Source: Rhodobacter capsulatus
GTDB taxonomy: Bacteria; Pseudomonadota; Alphaproteobacteria; Rhodobacterales; Rhodobacteraceae
Reading direction: 5' to 3'
DNA: 62,142 nucleotides
NCBI RefSeq assembly: GCF_005144475.1
Contig: NZ_SWJZ01000018.1
Coordinates: 1-62,142, forward strand
Shown here: piece by piece, positions 45,053-52,852 of the stretch
How positions within the stretch are numbered: the stretch's first letter is position 1
Layout: each line of letters starts with the position of its first letter
Notes under the pieces: generated by a model
Databases searched by the model: none
The model's input: only the letters and a program-made list of their open reading frames with translations
Told to the model about the DNA's origin: nothing
Made by a program: the position numbers and the translations under genes

Positions 45053-46042
45053 TCAGGCGGCGTCGGTGATCTCCATCCGCACCAGCGTCTGGTTGAGCAG
45101 GATGTAAGCGATCTCGCCGAAGGTGACCGGGCCGGTAAAGGCGCCGGTGCGCTGGCCTTCCAGCTCGCCATAGAGATAGTTCAGGATGCAGTTGCAGGAA
45201 TATTGCCCCGCGCCCGCCGCGCCCGCGCCCTGCGCAAAGGCCTGCGCATAGGAGCCCAGCGCATTGGCCAGCCGATATTCCACCCCGGCCACGACCGGGG
45301 CATAGAATTTCACCTCGCCCGCCGCGACATCGACCGACTGGATCGAGACATTGACCAGCGCGCCCGCATAATTCGCCACCAGTGGCAGACGGGTGTCGAT
45401 GCCGTTTTCGGTGATGTAGCTCGCCAGATCGACCTCGGCCCCGTTGACCGTCGCGGTCTTCGCCGCAAAGCCGCCCTCGGCGAAGCTGAAGGTCAGTTTC
45501 GCATCATCGCCCTGCGCGAAGATGTTGAGAATGTCGAGATCGATCGCCACGCCCTCGGGCAGGGCGACATGCAGCAGCACCGCGCCTTCGTCATGGCCCT
45601 TGCCGGTGGCGCCGTCGAAGACCTTCGGGGCCTTCTTGCCGATGTCGTCCAGATGCACGCCGGTGATCCAGCCCGCCAAGGGCTGATCGAAGAGGCCCGG
45701 CCAGGTCTGCCCGTCCACCGCGAATTGCGAATGCGCGACCGAGAAGGCCGGGATCATGATCATCGTGACGCCGCCGGGCTGGTAGCCTTCGGCGATGCGG
45801 GGCAGCTCGTCCACCCACAGATGCCGCGGCGTGGCGCCGCTGGCCTTGGGGAAGGTGGTGCAGAAAAGCTTGTCGCGCACCACCGCGCCGCCGTCCTCGG
45901 TGACGAAATAGACGGTGGTGCCGCCGATCCACGCCCCGCGCGGCAACTGCGCCAGAAGCGATTCGTCGCCCGCGATCGCCATCACGTCGCCCGCTTCGAT
46001 CCGTTTGGCCGCTTCCGCGACCGAGAGCATTTCGTTCTTCAT
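45053..46042 (-). CDS. Uncharacterised protein, DUF6976-like, with a FIST-like C-terminus
   Basis: The 329-residue protein has no signal peptide or membrane segment. The N-terminal part contains LAQLPRGAWIGGTTVYFVTEDGG. A middle part follows with VHLDDIGKKAPKVFDG. The end is QYSCNCILNYLYGELEG then TGPVTFGEIAYILLNQTL. The GEI...NQT ending recalls the C-terminal domain of FIST sensory proteins, which bind small ligands. I think it corresponds to Pfam DUF6976, from memory. It follows a 69-residue gene by 13 bases. No function is known. Confidence 0.7.
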   Translation of the reverse strand: MKNEMLSVAEAAKRIEAGDVMAIAGDESLLAQLPRGAWIGGTTVYFVTEDGGAVVRDKLFCTTFPKASGATPRHLWVDELPRIAEGYQPGGVTMIMIPAFSVAHSQFAVDGQTWPGLFDQPLAGWITGVHLDDIGKKAPKVFDGATGKGHDEGAVLLHVALPEGVAIDLDILNIFAQGDDAKLTFSFAEGGFAAKTATVNGAEVDLASYITENGIDTRLPLVANYAGALVNVSIQSVDVAAGEVKFYAPVVAGVEYRLANALGSYAQAFAQGAGAAGAGQYSCNCILNYLYGELEGQRTGAFTGPVTFGEIAYILLNQTLVRMEITDAA

Positions 46043-46055
46043 CGGTCGTCTCCGT

Positions 46056-46265
46056 TCAGAATTTCGCCGCATCGGCCAGCGCAAAGGGGTTCTTCGCCAC
46101 AAAGTCCCGCAATTCCCCGACTTTTCCGGCCAGCGCCGCCGGCGCCTCCGCGACTTCGCGGCGCAACCGCGAGATCAGGATGCGCGTGGCAAGCGAGGCC
46201 GACGACAGATCGGAAGTGCCGGTAAGAACCCGCTTCCAGCGCGGATCGGACAGGTCGGGAATCAT
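46056..46265 (-). CDS. Small conserved-looking protein of unknown function
   Basis: The 69-residue protein is soluble and probably helical, with LATRILISRLRREVAEAPAAL and a final KNPFALADAAKF. I do not recognise a family. It is preceded by GAGGAG at good distance. It is the first gene of a two-gene minus-strand unit with the DUF6976-like gene, and a CRP/FNR-type palindrome lies 18-33 bases upstream of its ATG. Confidence 0.65.
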   Translation of the reverse strand: MIPDLSDPRWKRVLTGTSDLSSASLATRILISRLRREVAEAPAALAGKVGELRDFVAKNPFALADAAKF

Positions 46266-46282
46266 GTTTCTCCTCCTCAGGA

Positions 46283-46298
46283 TGTGACGCGGATCACA
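46283..46298. promoter_or_regulatory. Perfect CRP/FNR-superfamily palindrome TGTGA-N6-TCACA
   Basis: TGTGACGCGGATCACA matches the CRP consensus exactly in both arms. It lies 18 bases before the minus-strand 69-residue gene and 111 bases before pfkB on the plus strand. It is too close to the small gene to sit at -41.5 for it, so it may act as an operator there or serve pfkB. Confidence 0.6.
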
Positions 46299-46408
46299 CC
46301 AGCAATGCGTTAAAGACCGGTTTCCGCCCTTCCCCCCCGCGCGTGAACCTGCAATGTTAGCGCCAAAGACCCGAAACCGGCCCGCGCGGGCCGCAAGAAA
46401 GACCCGGC

Positions 46409-47356
46409 ATGACCGCCATTCTGACCGTCACCCTGAACCCCACCGTCGATCTTTCGATCCACGCCGATCAGGTCGCCCCCGAACGCAAGCTGCGCTGCAC
46501 CCGCCCCGAGACCGACCCGGGCGGCGGCGGGCTGAACGTCAGCCGGGCGATCTCGGCGCTCGGCGGGCATTCGACGGCTTTCGTGGCGCTCGGCGGGCCG
46601 ACCGGCGACAAGGTCATGCATCTGCTGGCCGAACAGGGGATCGGCCTGGCTCCCTTTCCGGCCCCCGGCGAGACGCGGCAAAGCCTGACCGTCACCGATG
46701 CGGCGACGGGCGAGCAATACCGCTTCGTGATGCCCGGCCCGACCTGGTCCACCAGCGACGTGACGAAGGTGATGGACCGCATCGCGAAGGCGGCGCCGGA
46801 AAACGGCATCGTCGTGCTCTCGGGCAGCCAACCGCCGGGCGTGCCCGACGATTTCCCGGCGCGGCTGGCGACGAAGATCTCCCGCACCCGGGCGCGGTTC
46901 TTTCTGGATACCTCGGGCAAAGCGCTGCACCAGCTGCTGACCGCCGGGGCGAAGCCCGTCGACGTGCTGCGGATGGATGACCTCGAAGCCGAGGATCTGG
47001 CGGGCCGCGCCCTGCCCGCGCGCGCCGACAGCGCCGATTTCGCCCAGGATCTGGTGCGTCGCGGCATCGCCCGCGCGGTCGTGGTGGCACGCGGCGCCGA
47101 TGGCAACGTGCTGGCGACCGAGACCGAACGCTGGGTGGCGCAGGCGATTCCCGACAAGGTCGTGTCCAAGGTCGGCGCGGGCGACAGTTTCGTCGCCGCC
47201 TTCACCCTCAGCCTCGGCCGCGGCCTGGCCCTGCCCGAGGCGCTGCGCTGGGGCGCGGCGGCGGCGGCGGCGGCGGTGATGACGCCCGCCACCGACCTCT
47301 GCACGCTTGCTGATGTGAAACGGCTTTTGCGCAGCTCGACGCTCGAGAAGATCTGA
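46409..47356 (+). CDS. pfkB: 6-phosphofructokinase, PfkB family (Pfk-2 like)
   Basis: A ribokinase-fold kinase that phosphorylates fructose 6-phosphate or a related sugar phosphate. The 315 residues contain KLRCTRPETDPGGGGLNVSRAI, GEQYRFVMPGP, VLSGSQPPGV and the catalytic VGAGDSF. These segments match E. coli PfkB well, better than FruK. The start MTAILTVTLNP is typical. A composite repeat follows the stop. Substrate assignment rests on similarity only; FruK or LacC type activity is possible. Confidence 0.85.
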   Translation: MTAILTVTLNPTVDLSIHADQVAPERKLRCTRPETDPGGGGLNVSRAISALGGHSTAFVALGGPTGDKVMHLLAEQGIGLAPFPAPGETRQSLTVTDAATGEQYRFVMPGPTWSTSDVTKVMDRIAKAAPENGIVVLSGSQPPGVPDDFPARLATKISRTRARFFLDTSGKALHQLLTAGAKPVDVLRMDDLEAEDLAGRALPARADSADFAQDLVRRGIARAVVVARGADGNVLATETERWVAQAIPDKVVSKVGAGDSFVAAFTLSLGRGLALPEALRWGAAAAAAAVMTPATDLCTLADVKRLLRSSTLEKI

Positions 47357-47376
47357 GGCCCGAAAACCGAGGGCGA

Positions 47377-47517
47377 GGGGGGCTCTGCCCCCCGGCTGGC
47401 GCCCCCCCGGGATATTTGCCCCAAGGTGAAAGCAGACAGGATTTGCCCTTTCACCTTGGGACAAATATCCCGGGGGGTGAATTTTGGCGCAGCCAAAAGA
47501 GGGGGGCCGCGCCCCCC
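47377..47517. repeat. Composite paired dispersed element between pfkB and znuB
   Basis: In order: a hairpin GGGGGGC-TCT-GCCCCCC (47377-47393), two inverted copies of CCCGGGATATTTG...CAAGGTGAAA (47403-47476), a hairpin TTTTGGC-GCA-GCCAAAA (47482-47498), and a hairpin GGGGGGC-CGC-GCCCCCC (47501-47517). The layout is nearly symmetrical. pfkB and znuB converge here, and each half has the orientation of its own gene. Confidence 0.8.
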
Positions 47518-47525
47518 TGCCCGGC

Positions 47526-48311
47526 CTAGGTCTTGCGCCGCACCATGAGGGTGAGCGCAAAGATCCCGGCCGCCACCGCGACGATCGACGGCCCTGCCGG
47601 GGTGTCGAACGCAAGCGAGGCCTGCAACCCGCCCAGCACCGCCAGCGCGCCGATCAGGGTGGCGCCGAGCGCCATCGTCTCGGGGCTGCGCGCCAGTTGC
47701 CGCGCCGCCGCGGCGGGCACGATCAGCAGCGCCGCGATCAGCAGCGCGCCGACGATCTTGATCGCCACCGCCACCGTCAGCGCCAGCGCCAGCACCAGCA
47801 CCAGACGCTCGCGCCGCGGATCAAGCCCCGAGGCCTGTGCCAGCTCCTCGTTCACCGTCGCGGTCAAAAGCCCCTGCCAGCGCCAGGCCAGCACCGCCGC
47901 GACCAGCGCCGAACCGCCCCAGATCACCCCCAGATCGGCCCGGCTGACCGCCAGGATGTCACCGAAAAGAAAGGCCGAAAGATCGACGCGCAGCCCGGAC
48001 AGGAACGAGGCCGCGACCAGCCCGAAGGCCAGCGCCGAATGGGCCAGAACGCCCAGCACCGTGTCCATCGCATGGCCGCGCCCCGACAGGCTGGCCACCG
48101 TCAGCGCCATCGCCAGCGCCACGGCGAGCGTGCCCAGATAGACCGAGAGGCCAAAGCCATAGGCCAAAGCCACGCCAAGGATCGCGGCATGCGCCGTCGC
48201 ATCGCCGAAATAGGCCATGCGCCGCCAGATCACGAAAGACCCCAAAGGCCCGGTCGCCAGCGTCAGCCCGACGCCGCCCAGCGTCGCGCGGGTCAGAAAA
48301 TCGTCAAGCAT
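47526..48311 (-). CDS. znuB: Zinc ABC transporter permease ZnuB
   Basis: ZnuB is the membrane channel of the high-affinity zinc uptake system. The 261-residue protein has about eight hydrophobic segments. It has the ABC-3 family features FVIWRRMAYFGDATAHAAILGVAL near the start, VNEELAQASGLDP in the cytoplasmic loop, and IVGALLIAALLIVPAAAARQLA. The start overlaps the end of znuC by eight bases, indicating coupled translation. Confidence 0.93.
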   Translation of the reverse strand: MLDDFLTRATLGGVGLTLATGPLGSFVIWRRMAYFGDATAHAAILGVALAYGFGLSVYLGTLAVALAMALTVASLSGRGHAMDTVLGVLAHSALAFGLVAASFLSGLRVDLSAFLFGDILAVSRADLGVIWGGSALVAAVLAWRWQGLLTATVNEELAQASGLDPRRERLVLVLALALTVAVAIKIVGALLIAALLIVPAAAARQLARSPETMALGATLIGALAVLGGLQASLAFDTPAGPSIVAVAAGIFALTLMVRRKT

Positions 48312-49101
48312 CGGCACGGCACTCCGGTCCATGCACATGCGCAGAGGGATGCGGCTTGTGCGGCGCGGCGGGGTCGTGACCGTGACCCTCGTCCTCTTCG
48401 TGGTCATGGTCGTGCACATGGCGGTACAGCGCGAAGGCCCCGCCCGTCCCCAGCCCGAACAGCGCGCGATATTCCGGCGCGGCGGACACCACCTTGGGCG
48501 TGCCCGCGCAGCAGACATGACCGTTGAGGCACACGACCCGGTCCGAGGACGCCATCACCACATGCAGATCATGGCTGACCATCAGCACCGCGGCGCCGGT
48601 CTCGGCCCGGACCTCCTCGATCAGCCGGTAAAAGGCCGCCGTGCCGGGTTGATCAAGCCCCTGCGTCGGCTCGTCGAGGATCAGAACCTGCGGCGCGCCC
48701 AGCAGCGCGCGCGCCAGCAGCACGCGCTGGAACTGCCCGCCCGAGAGCCGCGCCAGCGCCCGCGCACCAAGACCCGGAACGCCGACCCGGGCCAGCGCCG
48801 CCGCCGCCGCGGCGTCACAGACGCGCTTGGGCAGCGACAGGAAGCGGCGCACCGTCATCGGCAGACCGGCGTCGATATGCAATTTCTGCGGCACATAGCC
48901 GATGCGCAGCCCGGGCGCGCGGGTGACCCGCCCGGTCGCCGCCGGTTCGAGCCCGATCAGCGCCCGGATCAGCGTCGATTTCCCCGAGCCGTTCGGCCCG
49001 ACGACGGTCACGATCTCGCCCGGGGCCAGAGCGAAATCGACCCCCGTCAGCACCACCGCCTCGCCGTGCCGCACGGAAAGATTTTCGGCCGAAATCAACA
49101 T
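48304..49101 (-). CDS. znuC: Zinc ABC transporter ATPase ZnuC with a His-rich tail
   Basis: ZnuC drives zinc import through ZnuB. The 265 residues have Walker A GPNGSGKST (35-43), the signature LSGGQFQR, and Walker B VLILDEPTQGLDQ. The last 45 or so residues form a His/Asp-rich tail (HVHDHDHEEDEGHGHD and more) likely to bind zinc in the cytoplasm. The ATG at 49101 is two bases after the zur stop. A tail of this kind is less usual on the ATPase than on ZnuA. Confidence 0.93.
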   Translation of the reverse strand: MLISAENLSVRHGEAVVLTGVDFALAPGEIVTVVGPNGSGKSTLIRALIGLEPAATGRVTRAPGLRIGYVPQKLHIDAGLPMTVRRFLSLPKRVCDAAAAAALARVGVPGLGARALARLSGGQFQRVLLARALLGAPQVLILDEPTQGLDQPGTAAFYRLIEEVRAETGAAVLMVSHDLHVVMASSDRVVCLNGHVCCAGTPKVVSAAPEYRALFGLGTGGAFALYRHVHDHDHEEDEGHGHDPAAPHKPHPSAHVHGPECRADA

Positions 49102-49103
49102 GG

Positions 49104-49607
49104 TCACGCCGGACCTTCCGCGCGGGCGCGGCAGGCGGGGCACAGGCCCACCGCCTCGAAACTGGCGCGCTCGACGGCAAAGCCAAGCGCGCCCGCGACC
49201 TGATCCAAAGCCGCCCGCACCGGCGCCGCCTGCGCCTCGGCCACAGCGTCGCAATCGCGGCAGATCAGGAACACCGGCGCATGGGTTTCCCCGGGATGCA
49301 TGCAGGCGGCAAAGGCGTTGAGCCCCTGCACCCGATGCGCCAGACCGGCCTCGACCAGGAATTCCAGCGCCCGATAGGCCACCGGCGGCTGATTGCCGAA
49401 GCCCTCGGCGGCCAGACGGTCAAGCACCTCATAGGCGCCCATCGCCCGGTGTGCTTCCAGCAGGATCTGCAACACCCGCTTGCGCACCGGGGTAAAGCGC
49501 AGGCCCCGCCGCGCCGCCTCGGCCTCGGCCCGCGCCAGCGTGTCGCCCGCGCAATGGGCGTGGTCGTGATGCGCGAAGGCGCGGCCCGGATCGGTCTTGC
49601 CGTTCAT
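49104..49607 (-). CDS. zur: Zinc uptake regulator Zur (Fur family)
   Basis: Zur represses znu genes when zinc is plentiful. The 167-residue protein has a His-rich N-terminus (HHDHAHCAGD), the winged helix RRGLRFTPVRKRVLQILLEAHRAMGAYEVLDRL, and the structural zinc site in CRDCDA with CPACRA. These mark the Zur branch of Fur. Its gene is divergent from znuA with a 15-base palindrome between them, and it heads zur-znuC-znuB. Confidence 0.93.
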   Translation of the reverse strand: MNGKTDPGRAFAHHDHAHCAGDTLARAEAEAARRGLRFTPVRKRVLQILLEAHRAMGAYEVLDRLAAEGFGNQPPVAYRALEFLVEAGLAHRVQGLNAFAACMHPGETHAPVFLICRDCDAVAEAQAAPVRAALDQVAGALGFAVERASFEAVGLCPACRARAEGPA

Positions 49608-49633
49608 GTTACTCTATCACATTTTGCTTGACT

Positions 49634-49648
49634 TGTTATCTCATAACA
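49634..49648. promoter_or_regulatory. Zur-like operator between zur and znuA
   Basis: TGTTAT-CTC-ATAACA is a perfect inverted repeat similar to alphaproteobacterial Zur boxes (GTTATNNNATAAC). It lies 27 bases before the zur ATG and 44 before the znuA ATG, so one box can control both directions. Confidence 0.75.
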
Positions 49649-49691
49649 TAGAGAACCGGCACCCGACCTGCAAGCCTTGCCGAGGACCCCC

Positions 49692-50651
49692 ATGAAACGC
49701 CCCGCCCTGACCGCCCTGCTTCTGTCCGCCCTTGCCGCACCGGCCTTTGCCGAGGTGCCGAAGGTGGTGACCGACATCCCGCCGGTGCAAGCGCTGGTCG
49801 CGCAGGTGATGGGCGATCTGGGCAGCCCCGCGGTGCTGCTCGAACAGGGCGGCAACGCGCATGACTATCAGCTCAAGCCCAGCCAGGCCGCGGCGCTGCA
49901 AGAGGCCGATCTGGTGCTTTGGGTCGGGCCCGAGATGACGCCCTGGCTGGATCGCGCCATCGACGGGCTGCAGGGCCCGGGCAAGGCGCTGGCGCTGCTG
50001 GATGCGCCCGGAACGTTGCTGCTTGATTTCGGCGGCAAGCCGCATGTCGGCGGTCCTGAAGGCCACGATCACGACGGGCACGATCACGACGGGCACGATC
50101 ACGGGGAGCATGGCGAAGACCACCACCACGAGGGGCTTGACCCGCATGCCTGGCTCTCGCCGGTGAATGCGGGCACCTGGCTGACGCTGATCGGCTCGGA
50201 ACTGGCGCGGCGCGACCCTGAACATGCCGCGACCTATGTGGCGAATGCGGCGCAGGCGCGGCTGCGGCTGGCGATGCTCGACGCGAAACTGATGGCGGAT
50301 CTTGCTCCGCTCAAGGGGCGCCCCTTCGTCACCTTTCACGATGCCTATGGCTATTTCACCGCCCATTACGGGCTGAGCTCGGCGGGGTCTGTGTCGATGG
50401 GCGATGCGGCCGAGCCGGGCGCCGCGCATCTGAGCGCGCTGCGCGCCAAGCTGACCGCGACTGCGGTCGTCTGCGCCTTCCCCGAGGCGAACCACGATCC
50501 GAAACAGATCGACATGCTGCTGGAGGGGACGACGGTGAAACGCGGCGCGGCGCTTGACCCCGAGGGCTCGACCCTGACCTATGGCCCCGCGCTTTACGAC
50601 CAGGTGCTCTCGGGTCTCGGCCAGGCGATGCGCGATTGCCTCGCGCCGTAA
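49692..50651 (+). CDS. znuA: Zinc ABC transporter substrate-binding protein ZnuA
   Basis: ZnuA captures zinc in the periplasm for ZnuBC. The signal peptide ends at LAAPAFAEV. The 319-residue cluster 9 binding protein has zinc ligands in HDYQLKPSQ, the His after LDPHAWLSP and VTFHDAYGYF. A long loop (about 122-145) is made of repeated HDHDG units, typical of ZnuA zinc chaperoning. It is divergent from zur across the Zur-like box. Confidence 0.95.
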   Translation: MKRPALTALLLSALAAPAFAEVPKVVTDIPPVQALVAQVMGDLGSPAVLLEQGGNAHDYQLKPSQAAALQEADLVLWVGPEMTPWLDRAIDGLQGPGKALALLDAPGTLLLDFGGKPHVGGPEGHDHDGHDHDGHDHGEHGEDHHHEGLDPHAWLSPVNAGTWLTLIGSELARRDPEHAATYVANAAQARLRLAMLDAKLMADLAPLKGRPFVTFHDAYGYFTAHYGLSSAGSVSMGDAAEPGAAHLSALRAKLTATAVVCAFPEANHDPKQIDMLLEGTTVKRGAALDPEGSTLTYGPALYDQVLSGLGQAMRDCLAP

Positions 50652-50704
50652 TCCCTTGTTCTTTTGGGCCTTCCGTGCTGGAGTAAGACCAAGCGGGAGG
50701 CCCC

Positions 50705-51703
50705 ATGACATCAGATATCCGCCATTTCGGCACCACCGCCACCGGCCAGCCGGTCGCGGCGATCACGCTGCGCGCGGGCGAGCTGACCGCGCGCATCCTG
50801 ACCTTTGGCGCGACGCTGCAGGATCTGCGGCTGGCGGGCACGCCCTGGCCTTTGGTGCTGGGGTCGGACCTGCTTTCGGCCTATGAACAGCGCCTGCGCT
50901 GGTGCGGCGCGGTGGTCGGGCCGGTGGCGAACCGGCTGTGGCGGGCACAGGTGACGCTGGACGGGCGGCTTTGGCAAGCCCAGCCCAATGACGGCGCGAA
51001 CCTGCTGCATTCGGGCGCCGAGGGAATCTCGCAGCGCATCTGGACCGTGGAAACGGCCAGCGCCGCGGCGGTGACGCTGCGCCTTGATCTGCCCCATGGC
51101 GCGGCGGCGCTGCCCGGCAACCGGGTGATCCGCGCCACCTATCGGCTGGTGCCCCCGGCCACGCTGGAAATCACGTTGGATGCCGAAACCGATGCGCTGA
51201 CGCTGATGAACCTGGCGCATCACCCCTATTGGAACCTGGACGGCACGGCGACGACGGCGGGGCACAGCCTGTCGGTCGCGGCCGATCAGATCCTGCCCAC
51301 CGATGCGGAAAACCTGCCGCTGGCCCCGGTGCCGGTCGAGACGCTGAACCTTGATCTGCGCCCCCCCCGCCCGCTGCCCGACCTGCCCCCCGTCGATCAC
51401 AATTTCTGCCTGTCAGGCAAGGGCTTGCGCCCCGTGGCGCAGCTGACGGGCGCAAAGGGCGTGTGCCTTGATCTGCACAGCGACGCGCCGGGGCTGCAGG
51501 TCTATGACGGCCGCGCGCTCGCCTCCGCCCCCTTCCCCGGGCTGATGGGCAGCCCCTATGGCGCCCATGCCGGGGTGGCGCTGGAGCCGCAGCTTTGGCC
51601 CGATGCGCCCCGCCATGCCGATTTCCCGCCGATCACGCTTGCGCCCGGCACGCCTTGGCGGCAACGTAGCGCCGTGCACCTGACCCGCCGTCCCGCCGCT
51701 TGA
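50705..51703 (+). CDS. galM: Aldose 1-epimerase (mutarotase)
   Basis: GalM interconverts the alpha and beta anomers of free aldoses such as glucose and galactose. The 332-residue protein has the catalytic His in NLAHHPYWNL, AGVVGPVANR-like GAVVGPVANRL near the N-terminus, and LEPQLWPDA near the C-terminus holding the catalytic Glu. GGGAGG precedes the ATG. It lies 9 bases before a GbsR/MarR-type regulator gene, suggesting one transcript. Confidence 0.9.
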   Translation: MTSDIRHFGTTATGQPVAAITLRAGELTARILTFGATLQDLRLAGTPWPLVLGSDLLSAYEQRLRWCGAVVGPVANRLWRAQVTLDGRLWQAQPNDGANLLHSGAEGISQRIWTVETASAAAVTLRLDLPHGAAALPGNRVIRATYRLVPPATLEITLDAETDALTLMNLAHHPYWNLDGTATTAGHSLSVAADQILPTDAENLPLAPVPVETLNLDLRPPRPLPDLPPVDHNFCLSGKGLRPVAQLTGAKGVCLDLHSDAPGLQVYDGRALASAPFPGLMGSPYGAHAGVALEPQLWPDAPRHADFPPITLAPGTPWRQRSAVHLTRRPAA

Positions 51704-51712
51704 AGAGGCCCC

Positions 51713-52222
51713 ATGACCGCGCCTGCCCCCTCGGATCTGACGCAGCTTTTCGCCGATCTGGCCAGCGCCTTCGGCCTGAGCCGCGCCGCCGGGCAGTGCC
51801 TGGCGACGATCTGGCGGGCCACCGACACCCCCTCGGCCGAGGATCTGGCGACGGGGCTTGGCCTCTCACGCTCGAATGTTTCGGTCGCGCTCAAGGAATT
51901 GCGTCAGGCCGGGCTGGTGCAGGTCAGCCGCAAGCCCGGGCTGCGGCGCGATTTCTTCACCGCCGATCCGAACCCCTGGGCGCTGCTGCGCGCGGGTCTG
52001 GCGGAACGGCACCGGCGCGAGATCGCACCGCTGATCGACCGGATGACCGCCCTTGCCCAGGCCGAGGACGACACGCGGATGCAGGATCTGGCCGAAATGG
52101 CCGGGGCGGCCTCGCAGTGGTTTTCAAAGCTGATGCGCCGCGATCTGACGGAGCTGATGCAGACGATGGGCGCCGACCGCCCCGAGAAGAAGGCGAAGAA
52201 AAAGCACCGGCCCGAGAAGTGA
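51713..52222 (+). CDS. GbsR/MarR-type transcriptional regulator
   Basis: The 169-residue protein has a winged helix-turn-helix (about 15-80) with AEDLATGLGLSRSNVSVALKELRQAGLV, the form found in GbsR-like repressors. A helical region follows (about 85-145) and a Lys-rich tail. Such regulators often sense betaine or choline, but the ligand here is unknown. It is probably cotranscribed with galM. The target genes are not identified. Confidence 0.82.
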   Translation: MTAPAPSDLTQLFADLASAFGLSRAAGQCLATIWRATDTPSAEDLATGLGLSRSNVSVALKELRQAGLVQVSRKPGLRRDFFTADPNPWALLRAGLAERHRREIAPLIDRMTALAQAEDDTRMQDLAEMAGAASQWFSKLMRRDLTELMQTMGADRPEKKAKKKHRPEK

Positions 52223-52228
52223 GCCCGC

Positions 52229-52846
52229 CTACCGCCCGCCCTGCGCCGCGCGTTTGGGCGCGGCAATCGTGCCCGGGGCGATATCGGTGAACCGCGCGGT
52301 GGGCTCGTCCATCAGATCCTCGATGAAGATCGACACCAGCTGGCTGCGCGTCGAGACCCCGGCCTTGCGGTAGATCGACGCCGTCTGCGCCTTCACCGTG
52401 CCTTCCGACGTGGCGCGCAGACCGGCAATCTCGGCCAGGGTCAGCCCCTTGATCGCGAACAGCGCCACTTCGCGCTCGGCCGCGGTCAGCCGCCATTCGG
52501 CGAAGCGCTCGCTCAGCAATTCGGCAAAGGCGGTCGAGGCGCGGCGCAGTTTCTCGGTCGCCACCTCGGCCTCGTGCCGGGCCAGAAGCAGCGCCTGCGC
52601 GCCGAAGACCAGCCCCAGCACCAGCCCGAGCGCGGCCGAGATCTCCATCGCCTCGCGCAGTTTCCAGTTGATCGGGGCGACCTCGATGCCCAGCACCGAA
52701 AACACGATGTCGGAGACGAAGAACAGCGCGGTCACCGTCTGGACAAGGAACAGCGGCAGCAGCGCGACGCGCAGGTTCAGCCAGGCCGGGCGCCGCCGCG
52801 GGCCTTGCGGCGGCGGGGAAAGGTCGGTCGGATCGGTCGGGGCCAT
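52229..52846 (-). CDS. Membrane-anchored LuxR-type helix-turn-helix regulator
   Basis: The 205-residue protein has two membrane helices (about 24-48 and 66-88), then a helical linker (about 92-115), then a GerE/LuxR DNA-binding domain (about 118-178) with LTAAEREVALFAIKGLTLAEIAGL and SEGTVKAQTASIYRKAG. There is no receiver or autoinducer domain, so the membrane part or a partner must be the sensor. It follows the PepSY-like gene by six bases, and the two probably work together. Confidence 0.85.
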   Translation of the reverse strand: MAPTDPTDLSPPPQGPRRRPAWLNLRVALLPLFLVQTVTALFFVSDIVFSVLGIEVAPINWKLREAMEISAALGLVLGLVFGAQALLLARHEAEVATEKLRRASTAFAELLSERFAEWRLTAAEREVALFAIKGLTLAEIAGLRATSEGTVKAQTASIYRKAGVSTRSQLVSIFIEDLMDEPTARFTDIAPGTIAAPKRAAQGGR

Positions 52847-52852
52847 GATCGG

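Noticed and set aside
50061-50130. Tandem repeat CACGATCACGACGGG as a possible CRISPR or minisatellite
   Set aside because: It encodes the His/Asp-rich loop of ZnuA in frame, a well-known feature of these proteins.
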